Assembly: GCA_030835925.1 (NCBI GenBank)
Contig: JAURQW010000024.1
Coordinates: 1-51,161, forward strand
Reading direction: 5' to 3'
Source of the DNA: Gammaproteobacteria bacterium
GTDB taxonomy: Bacteria > Pseudomonadota > Gammaproteobacteria > GCA-002705445 > GCA-002716945
Length of the DNA: 51,161 bases
Below, one piece after another: positions 1 through 10,257 of this stretch (positions are counted from its first letter, which is position 1; each line of letters opens with the position of its first letter). The notes beneath the pieces were generated by a model, which saw only the letters and a program-made list of their open reading frames with translations, was not told the DNA's origin and made no database searches. Both the position numbers and the translations under genes were made by a program.

Positions 1-1
1 A

Positions 2-232
2 ATCGAAGGTAAATGGGCTATTCATCCATCACAAATTGAATATGCTAATGATGTTTTTTCTCCTCCTGCAAAAGAAGTTGAAAAAGCACATAGAATCATT
101 GAGGAACTAAAAAAAGCTGCGGCTGAAGGTAAAGGCGCCGCTCAACTAGATGGGAGAATGATAGATGCAGCTTCAGAGAAAATGGCTGAAAATATCATAA
201 ATATAAATAACTTAATAGAATCAAAAAAATAA
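2..232 (+). CDS. mcl: C-terminal fragment of malyl-CoA lyase (HpcH/HpaI aldolase / CitE family), truncated by window start
   Basis: Frame 2 reads [65 protein letters not shown].. then TAA; the GKWAIHPSQ and LDGRMID motifs are typical of L-malyl-CoA lyases; stop overlaps the mtkA ATG (TAATG). Confidence 0.8.
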   Translation: MEGKWAIHPSQIEYANDVFSPPAKEVEKAHRIIEELKKAAAEGKGAAQLDGRMIDAASEKMAENIININNLIESKK

Positions 233-1407
233 TGAATATACACGAATATCAAGCAAAAGAAATACTAACTAAATATGGAGTAGCTACACCAAAAGGAGGC
301 ATTGCATATAGTCCAGAGAATGCTAAAGACATGGCAACAGAATTAGGTGGTGACATGTGGGTAGTTAAAGCTCAGATCCATTCTGGCGCTAGAGGTAAAG
401 CTGGTGGAATTATAGTATGCAAGAGTCATCAAGAGGTGTCTGATGCTGCTAACACGTTATTAGGAAAAACTTTGGTCACTAATCAAACAGGCCCCGATGG
501 CTTAACAGTTTCAAGAATTTATGTTGAGGAAGCGTCTGATATTAAAAAAGAATATTATTTAGGACTAGTCTTTGACAGAAGCACTGAGAGTATTATGGTT
601 GTCGCCTCATCCGAAGGTGGTATGAGTATAGAAGAAATAGCGAAAGAGAAGCCAGAATCAATCATAAGAGCAAAAGTTGAGGCTGCTGTCGGTATGCAAA
701 GTTTTCAAGCAAGAGAAATAGCATTTGCACTAGGTTTAGAGGCTAAAGCAATATCTAGATGCGCAAAAGCAATCATGGGTTGCTATGAGGCATTCAGTCG
801 TTCTGATGCAACGATGGTAGAAATTAATCCTCTAATTCTAACTGGGGATGATCATATTCTTGCGCTGGATTGTAAAATGTCATTTGATGATAATGCGTTA
901 TACAGAATTCCTGACATTGCTGAACTGCGAGACAAGACACAAGAGGACTCAAAAGAGACATATGCTCATGATAGAGGATTAAATTACATCGCCCTAGATG
1001 GTGATATTGGAAATATTATTAATGGTGCTGGATTAGCTATGGCGTCTATGGATATGATTCAATTAGCAGGCGGACAACCAGCTAACTTTTTAGATGTTGG
1101 TGGTGGTGCTACGCCTGAGAAGTTTGTTAAGGCATTCAAACTCATATCTGGCGACCCAAAAGTCAAAGTTATATTAATTAATATCTTTGCTGGAATAAAT
1201 AGATGTGATTGGGTAGCTCAAGGTATTGTTGATGCCTTAGATCAAATAACAATAGAGCAACCTTTGGTTATAAGACTAGCTGGAACTAATGTTGATGAAG
1301 GCATGAAAATCCTAAAGGATAGCAAGATAGATTATATTGAGGCTTCAACACTTGAAGAAGCAGCTAACAAAGCTGTTGAGGCGTTAAAAGACTTGGAGAA
1401 GAAATAA
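232..1407 (+). CDS. mtkA: Malate-CoA ligase (malate thiokinase) beta subunit / succinyl-CoA synthetase beta-like
   Basis: 391 aa ATP-grasp SucC-like; [28 protein letters not shown]..., [31 protein letters not shown]; closely resembles MtkA; adjacent to malyl-CoA lyase. Confidence 0.8.
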   Translation: MNIHEYQAKEILTKYGVATPKGGIAYSPENAKDMATELGGDMWVVKAQIHSGARGKAGGIIVCKSHQEVSDAANTLLGKTLVTNQTGPDGLTVSRIYVEEASDIKKEYYLGLVFDRSTESIMVVASSEGGMSIEEIAKEKPESIIRAKVEAAVGMQSFQAREIAFALGLEAKAISRCAKAIMGCYEAFSRSDATMVEINPLILTGDDHILALDCKMSFDDNALYRIPDIAELRDKTQEDSKETYAHDRGLNYIALDGDIGNIINGAGLAMASMDMIQLAGGQPANFLDVGGGATPEKFVKAFKLISGDPKVKVILINIFAGINRCDWVAQGIVDALDQITIEQPLVIRLAGTNVDEGMKILKDSKIDYIEASTLEEAANKAVEALKDLEKK

Positions 1408-1409
1408 TA

Positions 1410-2297
1410 ATGGCTATATTAATTACTAAGGAATCAAAAATCATTGTTCAAGGTTTCACTGGAAAAATTGGAACATTTCATGCTGAAGAAATGATGGAAT
1501 ATGGAACTAATGTCGTAGGTGGTGTTACACCAGGTAAGGGCGGCCAAGAGCATTTAGGTAGACCAGTTTTTAATACTGTAAAAGAAGCTGTTAAAGAAAC
1601 TGGAGCTGATGCAAGTATTCTTTTTGTACCTCCTGCTTTTGCAGCAGATTCTGCTATGGAAGCAGCTGATGCAGGAATTAAAACTCTAGTTGCTATCACG
1701 GATGGTATACCTGCGCACGATATGATAAAAGTTAAGCGCTATATGAGACGTTATAAAAGTGATGATAGAATGACAATGGTTGGCCCAAATTGCGCAGGTG
1801 TTATTAGTCCTGGTAAATGTATGTTGGGTATTATGCCTGGTCATATATATAAAGAAGGCAATGTAGGAGTTATAGGTAGATCCGGAACATTAGGCTATGA
1901 AGCCGCACAACAAATGAAAAATTTAGGAATAGGAATTTCAACAAGTGTGGGTATTGGCGGAGATCCAATAAATGGAAGCTCATTCAAAGATCATCTTGCG
2001 AAATTTGAACAAGATGATGAGACCAAGGTTATTCTAATGATCGGTGAAATTGGCGGACCACAAGAAGCCGAAGCAGCTGAATATGCAAAAGAAAATGTGT
2101 CAAAACCAGTTATTGCTTATATCGCTGGTCTCACAGCACCTAAAGGCAAAAGGATGGGTCATGCTGGGGCGATAGTAAGCTCAAAAGGCGAGTCAGCAGC
2201 TGATAAAGTAGAAATACTTCAAGCAGCTGGTATAACTATTGCAAAAAATCCATCAGTGATTGGTGATACAGTAGAATCAGTATTAAAATCTTTATAA
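1410..2297 (+). CDS. mtkB: Malate-CoA ligase alpha subunit / succinyl-CoA synthetase alpha-like
   Basis: 295 aa; VQGFTGKIGTFHAEEMMEYGTNVVGGVTPGKGGQ, GHIYKEGNVGVIGRSGTLGYEAAQQM, catalytic-His region KGKRMGHAGAI; MtkB-like. Confidence 0.8.
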   Translation: MAILITKESKIIVQGFTGKIGTFHAEEMMEYGTNVVGGVTPGKGGQEHLGRPVFNTVKEAVKETGADASILFVPPAFAADSAMEAADAGIKTLVAITDGIPAHDMIKVKRYMRRYKSDDRMTMVGPNCAGVISPGKCMLGIMPGHIYKEGNVGVIGRSGTLGYEAAQQMKNLGIGISTSVGIGGDPINGSSFKDHLAKFEQDDETKVILMIGEIGGPQEAEAAEYAKENVSKPVIAYIAGLTAPKGKRMGHAGAIVSSKGESAADKVEILQAAGITIAKNPSVIGDTVESVLKSL

Positions 2298-2303
2298 TGA
2301 TCG

Positions 2304-3095
2304 ATGAATAATCAAGGTCTTATTGACATAGGAGCTAATCTCACGCACTCCGAACTATATGACCAACTTGATTTAGTTGTAGATAATATTGTTTCTTCTG
2401 ACACAGGATCTGTAATAATCACTTCCTCTAATCTAAATGATACTGTTATAGCATTAGATATAATTTCTAAGTATCCAGATATATTTTATACTACGGTAGG
2501 TTATCATCCTCATAATGCAAAAGATTTTAAATATGAAGATATGGATAAAATCAGTCAGTATTATAAAAATGATAGAGTCATTGCTATTGGTGAATGCGGT
2601 CTAGATTATTATAGGGAGTATTCTACAACTAAACAGCAAACTTTATGTTTTGAAAACCATTTGATATTAGCAAAAGAGAATAAAGCCCCAGTATTTCTAC
2701 ATGAACGAAAAGCTCACAAAGACTTTATTTCTATGTTAAAAAAATATAATGATGACATCGATAAAAAAGTTGTACATTGTTTCACGGGGGATAAGGCTGA
2801 ATTGATGGCTTATCTTGATATGGGTTGTTATATAGGAATTACTGGTTGGATAAGCGATTTAAGAAGAGGCAAGCATCTACATGATCTAATAAAATATATT
2901 CCTCAGAATAAATTAATGATTGAAACTGATTCTCCTTATTTAACTCCTAAAAATTTACCATTCAAACATAACGGCATCAATCAGCCTTCATATCTTAATT
3001 TTATTGCAGAAACGATTGCAGAGTGCTTAAATAAAGATATAGATTATGTTAAACAAATATCAATTAGGAATACCAAAGAATTCTTTTCAATATGA
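2304..3095 (+). CDS. tatD: TatD family metal-dependent deoxyribonuclease
   Basis: 263 aa; IDIGANLTH, VGYHPHNAK, IGECGLDYYR, VFLHERKAHKDF, VHCFTGD, IETDSPYLTP. Confidence 0.9.
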   Translation: MNNQGLIDIGANLTHSELYDQLDLVVDNIVSSDTGSVIITSSNLNDTVIALDIISKYPDIFYTTVGYHPHNAKDFKYEDMDKISQYYKNDRVIAIGECGLDYYREYSTTKQQTLCFENHLILAKENKAPVFLHERKAHKDFISMLKKYNDDIDKKVVHCFTGDKAELMAYLDMGCYIGITGWISDLRRGKHLHDLIKYIPQNKLMIETDSPYLTPKNLPFKHNGINQPSYLNFIAETIAECLNKDIDYVKQISIRNTKEFFSI

Positions 3096-3763
3096 ATGAT
3101 AAAAAAATATCAAAACTAGTTCTACCTGATAATAAGTCAAAATTATTATTGCATTCTTGCTGCGCCCCTTGTTCAGGAGATATTATGAAAAGGCTATTAG
3201 ATTCTGATATCGATTATACTGTTTTTTTTTATAATCCAAATATTCATCCACATGAAGAGTATATGCTGAGAAAAGAAGAGAATATGTCTTTTGCAAAAAA
3301 ATATAAAATTCCATTTATTGATGCTGATTACAACCCTAGGGCTTGGTTTGAAATTACAAAAGGCATGGAGCATGAACCTGAAAGAGGCAAAAGATGTTCA
3401 ACATGCTTCGACATGAGATTTATAAAAACTTCAGAATACGCTTATAATAATGGATTTGATATTATTTCAAGTACACTAGGAATATCAAGATGGAAGGATA
3501 TGAATCAAATAAATATTTCAGGAAAATATGCTGCATCAAAGTTTAAAGGTTTGAGTTATTGGGATTTTAACTGGAGAAAGGAAAATGGATCTCATCGAAT
3601 GATTGAGGTTTCAAAAGATGAAGGGTTCTATATGCAAGAGTATTGCGGTTGTGTTTACTCACTAAGAGATACCAATAAATGGAGAACAATAAACTTGAAA
3701 CCAAAAATAAAAATTGGCTTAAGTTACTACTCTCATTCAGACAAAGACACCAGTAATAATTAG
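3092..3763 (+). CDS. queH: Epoxyqueuosine reductase QueH
   Basis: 223 aa; LLLHSCCAPCSGD, FFYNPNIHPHEEYMLRKEE, KRCSTCFDMR, YCGCVYS cysteine motifs. Confidence 0.9.
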   Translation: MNDKKISKLVLPDNKSKLLLHSCCAPCSGDIMKRLLDSDIDYTVFFYNPNIHPHEEYMLRKEENMSFAKKYKIPFIDADYNPRAWFEITKGMEHEPERGKRCSTCFDMRFIKTSEYAYNNGFDIISSTLGISRWKDMNQINISGKYAASKFKGLSYWDFNWRKENGSHRMIEVSKDEGFYMQEYCGCVYSLRDTNKWRTINLKPKIKIGLSYYSHSDKDTSNN

Positions 3764-4600
3764 AAACCCAATTATACACAGCCATGCTAATAACGATCTT
3801 GATATCATTGATTGAGCATATATTATTTTACCTAGATTAATATCTTCATTTACATTTCCATCTTTAATTTTTTCAAAGGAAGCAAAACCAACTGAGTTAA
3901 TTAGGTTTATATTCATATTATGTATATCTTTTTCATTTTTTGTAACTTTCCATTGACTTAAACACTGTTCAAAGTTTGCAACTACAGCAAATGTAAAAGC
4001 GGAAACTCTGACTGGTATGTATTCAATGATTGATGTTAGAAGTCTTAAGACTTTTTTAGACTTTTGATCAACTTTTATATGTTCACTATATATAAAGTTG
4101 TCTATTATAATATATGCTAGAGCGCCTGCTGGACCAAGAAGTAAAAAAGTAAAAATTACTGAAAATATATTTCTCATTGAATTATAAAATATATTATTGA
4201 TTATAGAATCTAGCTGATCATTTTTACCTGCATGCAGTATATATTTAAATCTATTAGAGCTATCCAGGTCGACCTTTGATTCTATTGCAAACTTTAAATG
4301 TTCTAATTTAAGATTAAACTCATTTGGTTTTAAGCAATATACTAAAAGAGCAAGACCTAGAAGAAAAGAAAAAAGAGGATGTATTAAATTATATAATAGA
4401 TAATCTAAAACGCTAAAAATTAAAAATACAACTATTGGAAAGGATAAATATACATAAGATTTTTCTAATTCATAGTCTTTTAGATAATTTTTAAATTTTA
4501 AGAAACTTGTATCAATAACAGCAGTATCTTTCATGTTTGAAATAGGGTCATAAACATATTCAAGTACTAGTGCAAAAAATATTAAGAATGCAGTTACCAT
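3737..4600 (-). CDS. ampE: AmpE-like inner-membrane protein (CobD/CbiB-like regulatory signalling modulator)
   Basis: 287 aa multi-TM; directly downstream of ampD; motifs NNIFYNSMRNIFSVIFTFLLLGPAGALAY and IPVRVSAFTFAVVANF are AmpE-like. Confidence 0.75.
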   Translation of the reverse strand: MVTAFLIFFALVLEYVYDPISNMKDTAVIDTSFLKFKNYLKDYELEKSYVYLSFPIVVFLIFSVLDYLLYNLIHPLFSFLLGLALLVYCLKPNEFNLKLEHLKFAIESKVDLDSSNRFKYILHAGKNDQLDSIINNIFYNSMRNIFSVIFTFLLLGPAGALAYIIIDNFIYSEHIKVDQKSKKVLRLLTSIIEYIPVRVSAFTFAVVANFEQCLSQWKVTKNEKDIHNMNINLINSVGFASFEKIKDGNVNEDINLGKIIYAQSMISRSLLAWLCIIGFLIITGVFV

Positions 4601-4603
4601 AGT

Positions 4604-5146
4604 CTATACCTTTATCCTATTCCATTCAAAGAATGGGCCAGGGTCATTTTTTCTATCCGGTGAAACTTCATTATGACCTATTATGTTCTCATCTACAATT
4701 TTAGGATAGTAATCTTTTAATGATTTGATAATCTCATTTAATCTTTCGTATTGAGTGTCTGTAAAATTACTTTTATCAGTACCTTCTAGTTCTATGCCAA
4801 TCGAATAATCATTACAATTCTCTTTCTCTTTATGTTTAGAGACGCCTGCATGCCAAGCACGTAGATTAAAAGGAACAAATTGTATAATTTCCCCATCTCT
4901 TTTAATCAATAAATGTGATGACACCTTGACATCCTTTAATGATTCGAATGATGGATCCTGATTTATATCAAGATTATTCATAAATAAGTCAACAATATTT
5001 TGATTGTCATATGAGCCCGCAGGCAGACTAATACAATGTATAATAATAGTATCAATTATGGTATTATTTGGTCTATTATTACAATTCTCTGAATTATAAT
5101 GTGTAATATCATCAAATAAACCCGAATTATTATTAATTTTAAGCAT
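4604..5146 (-). CDS. ampD: 1,6-anhydro-N-acetylmuramyl-L-alanine amidase
   Basis: 180 aa amidase_2; IIIHCISLP, SSHLLIKRDGEIIQFVPFNLRAWHAG, SIGIELEG, IIGHNEVSPDRKNDPGPFFEW. Confidence 0.9.
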   Translation of the reverse strand: MLKINNNSGLFDDITHYNSENCNNRPNNTIIDTIIIHCISLPAGSYDNQNIVDLFMNNLDINQDPSFESLKDVKVSSHLLIKRDGEIIQFVPFNLRAWHAGVSKHKEKENCNDYSIGIELEGTDKSNFTDTQYERLNEIIKSLKDYYPKIVDENIIGHNEVSPDRKNDPGPFFEWNRIKV

Positions 5147-5198
5147 TTTTTATGTAAGAACTTATCATTCGCTGATATTATGTTAACTAATTCTAATT

Positions 5199-6263
5199 AT
5201 GCCAAATTTTTTAATTAATACAGACATAAAATTACAAAATATTATTGATGAGCTGGAAAAATCATCTATTATTGGTTTAGATACTGAGTTCATCAGAGAA
5301 TCAACCTATTTCCCACAATTGGCTCTTTTGCAGCTAAGTGATAGTGATAATACCTATTGTATAGATATATTAGCTATCAATAATAAAATACCCATTTCAA
5401 ATTTGTTACTCAACAATAGCATTAAAAAAATAATACATGCATCTAAACAAGATCTTGAAGTCCTGAACCACTATTATAACTGTTACCCTCGAAATATTTT
5501 TGACACACAAATTGCATATAATTTGTTAACGTCTGATGTAAGTATAAGTTATTCCAATTTAGTAAAAAAATATTTAGGTGTAGAGTTAAAAGAAGGATCA
5601 TGGAGAACAGATTGGTTAAAGAGACCTATCTCTGATGCAAAAATAGAATACGCTGCTAATGATGTTAAGTATCTAATAGATTTATATGAAATATTATACA
5701 AAAAATTATTAGAAGCTGATCGATATGATTGGTTCAATGAAGAACAGGAATTAGAACTTAAAAAATCTAATATAGTTACTGAGCCAAGATTTTCTTGGGA
5801 AAAAATTAACTTACCATCAAATCTTACAATCACACAGTTAAATTATTTACAAAAACTATCATACTGGAGAGAGGATAAAGCAATTACCAATGATATCCCC
5901 AAAAGATGGATATTTAGTGATAGTGAATTGATAAAAATAGTCACAGCTCGCCCTAATAGATTATCTTATGTATTGGATAATCTGAAACATACATTAAATG
6001 ATGAAGATTTGGGGCTTATTAAGTCGATGCTAAGTGAAAAATATATAAAACCTCAGAGTGTTAATAAAGATATTGATGGAAGTTTATATAATGCAAGAAT
6101 TGTCAAGTGTCATAAAGTTCTCGAGGAAGTTTCCGAAAAATATAATATTGCTCCTACATTGATAGCCAACAAGCGAGATATTGATGCTTTCGCAAGAAAA
6201 AAAGATTATGTGAAGTTTTTGCATGGTTGGAGATTTAAAATTTTTGGTAAGTTGGTACAATAG
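5199..6263 (+). CDS. rnd: Ribonuclease D
   Basis: 354 aa DEDD exonuclease plus HRDC; IIGLDTEFIRESTYFPQLALLQL, HASKQDLEVL, YAANDVKYLIDLY. Confidence 0.9.
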   Translation: MPNFLINTDIKLQNIIDELEKSSIIGLDTEFIRESTYFPQLALLQLSDSDNTYCIDILAINNKIPISNLLLNNSIKKIIHASKQDLEVLNHYYNCYPRNIFDTQIAYNLLTSDVSISYSNLVKKYLGVELKEGSWRTDWLKRPISDAKIEYAANDVKYLIDLYEILYKKLLEADRYDWFNEEQELELKKSNIVTEPRFSWEKINLPSNLTITQLNYLQKLSYWREDKAITNDIPKRWIFSDSELIKIVTARPNRLSYVLDNLKHTLNDEDLGLIKSMLSEKYIKPQSVNKDIDGSLYNARIVKCHKVLEEVSEKYNIAPTLIANKRDIDAFARKKDYVKFLHGWRFKIFGKLVQ

Positions 6264-6266
6264 GTG

Positions 6267-7934
6267 ATGCGTAAATACTCTTCACAAATAGTAGATGGTA
6301 AAGATAGATCACCTAGCAGATCAATGCTTCGTGCTGTAGGGTTTAAAGACAAAGATTTTAAGCTGCCTCAAATTGGAGTTGCATCTACCTGGAGTATGGT
6401 CACTCCATGTAATATGCATATAGATGAGCTGGCTAAAATATCTGCTGGATCAGTTGATAAAAATGGCGGGAAATCAATCATTTTTAACACAATAACGATT
6501 TCTGATGGAATATCAATGGGAACCGAAGGAATGAAGTATTCTTTGGTATCTCGTGAAGTAATAGCTGATTCTATAGAGACAGTTGTAGGTTGTGAAGGCT
6601 TGGATGGATTGATTGCAATAGGTGGATGCGATAAAAATATGCCGGCTTGTATTATGGCTATGGCAAGACTCAATAGACCTTCAATTTTTATATATGGGGG
6701 GACTATTTTACCAGGTATTCACAAATCTAAAAAAATAGATATTGTCTCGGTGTTTGAAGCAGTTGGTAAAAATGCCAATAAAGAAATTTCTAACAATGAG
6801 TTGTTAGAAATCGAAAAAAAAGCAATACCTGGGCCTGGGTCCTGTGGTGGAATGTATACTGCAAATACAATGGCTTGGGCGATTGAAGCATTAGGAATGA
6901 GTTTGACAAATAGTTCAGCTCAAGTAGCGATATCTTCTTCGAAGAAAATTGACTGTAAAGATTCTGCTAGAGCATTAATGAAATGCGTAAAAAGAAATAT
7001 TGTGCCTAGAGATATAATAACAAAAAAATCAATCGAGAATGCTATAACTGTTGTTATGGCGTTAGGTGGTTCTACTAATGCAGTTTTACACATACTTGCT
7101 ATAGCTAGTTCTGCTGGTCTGAAACTTACTCTCAAAGATTTTGATAGAATAGGTAGCAGAACGCCTGTTTTAGCTGATCTAAAACCTAGTGGAAAATATT
7201 CAATGTCAGAATTAGTGAAAATTGGTGGAGTTGCTCCACTCATGAAGTTGCTTCTAGAAAAAAAATTATTACATGGTGATTGTATGACGGTAACAGGTAA
7301 AACAATTAGCAAGAATCTGAAGTCGATCAAACATTATGATAAACGACAGAAAATAATCATGCCTTATGATGAGCCAATTAAAAAAAATGGTCATTTAATT
7401 ATACTAAAAGGTAATCTCGCGCCACAGGGATCTGTGGCAAAAATATCTGGCAAAGAAGGAAATAAATTCATTGGTTCTGCAAAAGTATATGATTCTGAGG
7501 AGAGAGCTTTAAAAGATATTTTGAATGATAAAATTAAAAAGGGCACAGTAATTGTTATTAGATATGAAGGACCAGTTGGTGGCCCTGGTATGCGAGAAAT
7601 GCTTTCACCAACATCAGCTGTCATGGGTAAGGGTCTAGGAAAAGATGTTGCACTCATAACAGATGGAAGATTTTCAGGTGGTAGCCATGGTTTTGTAGTT
7701 GGTCATATTTCACCCGAGGCATATATTGGTGGACCTCTGGCAATAGTCAAAAATGGAGATAAGATAGAAATAAATTCAATAACAAAGAAGTTAATACTTA
7801 ATATATCACCAGCTGAATATAAGAAAAGGATGTCTGTCTGGAAACAACCAAAACTTAAAAGAAAATCTGGGGTTTTATCTAAGTATGCCAAATTAGTCAG
7901 TCAAGCTGATCAAGGAGCTATAACAGTAGACTAG
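6267..7934 (+). CDS. ilvD: Dihydroxy-acid dehydratase
   Basis: GCDKNMPACIMAMARLNRPSI, GPGSCGGMYTANTMA, GRFSGGSHGFVVGHISPEAY; ATG at 6267 preferred over the GTG at 6264. Confidence 0.95.
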   Translation: MRKYSSQIVDGKDRSPSRSMLRAVGFKDKDFKLPQIGVASTWSMVTPCNMHIDELAKISAGSVDKNGGKSIIFNTITISDGISMGTEGMKYSLVSREVIADSIETVVGCEGLDGLIAIGGCDKNMPACIMAMARLNRPSIFIYGGTILPGIHKSKKIDIVSVFEAVGKNANKEISNNELLEIEKKAIPGPGSCGGMYTANTMAWAIEALGMSLTNSSAQVAISSSKKIDCKDSARALMKCVKRNIVPRDIITKKSIENAITVVMALGGSTNAVLHILAIASSAGLKLTLKDFDRIGSRTPVLADLKPSGKYSMSELVKIGGVAPLMKLLLEKKLLHGDCMTVTGKTISKNLKSIKHYDKRQKIIMPYDEPIKKNGHLIILKGNLAPQGSVAKISGKEGNKFIGSAKVYDSEERALKDILNDKIKKGTVIVIRYEGPVGGPGMREMLSPTSAVMGKGLGKDVALITDGRFSGGSHGFVVGHISPEAYIGGPLAIVKNGDKIEINSITKKLILNISPAEYKKRMSVWKQPKLKRKSGVLSKYAKLVSQADQGAITVD

Positions 7935-7935
7935 A

Positions 7936-8541
7936 TTATTTTAATTCTTCAATTTCGGATTTAAAAAGCCTGTTAACAATTTCATTTAATTTTTCTAGTC
8001 TTTCGATTGCATTGCTAGTAGCTATTAATATATTTTTAGTATGTGAGTCTAACGGCAAGCACTCTGTCAATCTAAATCCAACCCAAGACGCATCAGAATA
8101 TCTCTCAGTTTTAAAACTAATGAAGTTTTTTATTCCAGGGTAAATCTTTTTATAAAATCTAGATAAAATAATGTATTTTTGAGGTATCATATATTCTTTT
8201 TCATTAGCACTATGTTCTATGTCTCCGCATAATAAATTTTCACTATTAAGTTGTGAATTTATAACATGAACTTTATTTGAGCCTTCAACAGTTATTCCAA
8301 GAATCCCATCTTCTAGTTGATTCCAGTCAGTAATTTTTACATAACAACCATAATTGTAAATATCATCAATATATTTATCAGGACAATTATTTCTTACAAG
8401 AACAATACAAAAACCTGTGTCATTTTTAATGCAGTTTTTTACCATATCAATATATCTTCTCTCAAAAATCCTTAGAGGAAAGATGCCTCCCGGCAATACT
8501 ATGCTTTTCAATGGGAACAGTGGTATATTTGTATTATTCAT
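7936..8541 (-). CDS. LON peptidase N-terminal (substrate-binding) domain protein
   Basis: 201 aa; IPLFPLKSIVLPGGIFPLRIFERRYIDMV, typical stand-alone Lon N-domain protein; no protease domain. Confidence 0.85.
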   Translation of the reverse strand: MNNTNIPLFPLKSIVLPGGIFPLRIFERRYIDMVKNCIKNDTGFCIVLVRNNCPDKYIDDIYNYGCYVKITDWNQLEDGILGITVEGSNKVHVINSQLNSENLLCGDIEHSANEKEYMIPQKYIILSRFYKKIYPGIKNFISFKTERYSDASWVGFRLTECLPLDSHTKNILIATSNAIERLEKLNEIVNRLFKSEIEELK

Positions 8542-8935
8542 TAATGCCTTTTTTGAACTGTAATGATACTGAATTTATGCAGTACCTCTTACCTGTTGGT
8601 CTAGGGCCATCATCAAATACATGTCCTAAATGCGCTTCGCATTTAGCACATAAAACTTCAAATCTAATCATTGAATGAGATAGATCTTTTATGACTTTAA
8701 TTGCGTCGTCAGATATTATCTCAAAAAAACTAGGCCATCCTGTCCCAGAATCAAATTTAGCAGATGATTTGAATAATTGATTATCACAACATTTACATAC
8801 GTAAATGCCTTTTTCATCATTATAATATAAGTCACCACTAAAAGGTGCCTCAGTCCCTTTTTCTCTCATGACTTTATACTCAGCATCAGTAAGTGCTTTT
8901 TTCCACTCTGAGGATGATTTGATTATTTTTTTCAT
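8534..8935 (-). CDS. msrB: Peptide-methionine (R)-S-oxide reductase
   Basis: 133 aa; CKCCDNQLFKSSAKFDSGTGWPSF, CAKCEAHLGHVFDDGPRPTGKRYCINSVSLQF. Confidence 0.95.
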   Translation of the reverse strand: MKKIIKSSSEWKKALTDAEYKVMREKGTEAPFSGDLYYNDEKGIYVCKCCDNQLFKSSAKFDSGTGWPSFFEIISDDAIKVIKDLSHSMIRFEVLCAKCEAHLGHVFDDGPRPTGKRYCINSVSLQFKKGINE

Positions 8936-10257
8936 ATATTGATTGAATCTCTAAGTAACTTAGTGCTCTTGTTACTCATTATTAAAATTATATCAATTTT
9001 GCTTTTATTGTCATTAATATATTTTAAAACCATTTCATAATTGTCATAAACTTTTATTTTCTTACTAGATAATGTCCATTTTGAGAGCTTCGATTTTATT
9101 AGTATTGCATGATTTGAGATCTCAAGTGCTCTTGGGAGATTTTCCCTATGTGCACCAGATATCATTGAATTTGATTTTATTTCACATATGGATAGTATTT
9201 TTTTATTCTTATAACTATCCTTAAGAGATTTAATAGAGCTTTCAATTTCAGTGGGGTGATGAGCAAAATCATCATATATTAATATTTTATCTTTTTTTCC
9301 AACTAATTCCATACGTCTTTTTACACCATTAAAGTTTTTAATTGCATTTATGCACTTTGATAATGGTATTTTGATTTCAATAGCTGCAAGAATTGCTAAA
9401 GAAATATTCTTGTAATTATGAAGTCCAATCAGGTTTGTTTGAATTAATGCTTTCTTATTATCTTTTATAAGCGCATACTTTTGATTATCTTTTTTAAGTA
9501 ACCAATCAGATTTTGTATTATTTCTTTTTACCGTCAAGGATTTTTGTTTAGACCAGATTCCTTTTTTAATGAGTTTATTGATATTTTTATCATCTTGATT
9601 GAAAATTATTGTTCCATTACTTGGGATGATTCTTATTAAATGATGAAAGTTTTTAATTATTGAGTCTATATCATCAAAGATATCAGCATGATCAAATTCA
9701 ATATTATTTATAATTAATATATTAGGTCGATAATGAATATATTTAGACCTCTTATCAAAGAATGATGTGTCATATTCATCTGCTTCTATGACAAAATATT
9801 TAGAGTTAGTTAGTTTTGCTGGAGCATTAAAATTTATTGGTTGACCGCCAATCAGGTAGCTCGGGTTTAGTTTGGCATATTTTAAAATCCACGCAACTAA
9901 TGATGATGTTGTTGTCTTGCCATGCGTTCCTGATACTGCTATTACAAATTTATTAAATAAAACATTTTCATATAACCATTGTGGCCCAGAGATATATTTT
10001 AATTTTGACCTAAGTAGTTTTTCTATGATAGGCATTCCTCTTGACATAATATTACCCACAATGATCAAGTCAAAGCTTTTATCTAAAACATTAGTCTTAT
10101 ATCCTTCTACATATTTAATTCCAGAATTTTCCAGAACTGTTTTCATTGGGTCATATAAATTTTTATCTGAGCCGCTAACCTCATGACCTAATTGTTTTGC
10201 AATTATTGCAATCCCAGCCATAAAAGTGCCGCCGATGCCTAGTATATGTATTTTCAT
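8932..10257 (-). CDS. mpl: UDP-N-acetylmuramate:L-alanyl-gamma-D-glutamyl-meso-diaminopimelate ligase
   Basis: Mur ligase; MKIHILGIGGTFMAGIAIIAKQLGHEVSGSD, VSGTHGKTTTSSLVAWIL, FAHHPTEI; ATG at 10257 overlaps the stop of the upstream ORF. Confidence 0.9.
   Translation of the reverse strand: MKIHILGIGGTFMAGIAIIAKQLGHEVSGSDKNLYDPMKTVLENSGIKYVEGYKTNVLDKSFDLIIVGNIMSRGMPIIEKLLRSKLKYISGPQWLYENVLFNKFVIAVSGTHGKTTTSSLVAWILKYAKLNPSYLIGGQPINFNAPAKLTNSKYFVIEADEYDTSFFDKRSKYIHYRPNILIINNIEFDHADIFDDIDSIIKNFHHLIRIIPSNGTIIFNQDDKNINKLIKKGIWSKQKSLTVKRNNTKSDWLLKKDNQKYALIKDNKKALIQTNLIGLHNYKNISLAILAAIEIKIPLSKCINAIKNFNGVKRRMELVGKKDKILIYDDFAHHPTEIESSIKSLKDSYKNKKILSICEIKSNSMISGAHRENLPRALEISNHAILIKSKLSKWTLSSKKIKVYDNYEMVLKYINDNKSKIDIILIMSNKSTKLLRDSINI

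Noticed and set aside
6368-7891. Minus-strand ORFs (101, 136, 88, 62 aa) opposite ilvD
   Set aside because: Antisense shadows of a strongly conserved ilvD; low-complexity translations, no coherent domain.
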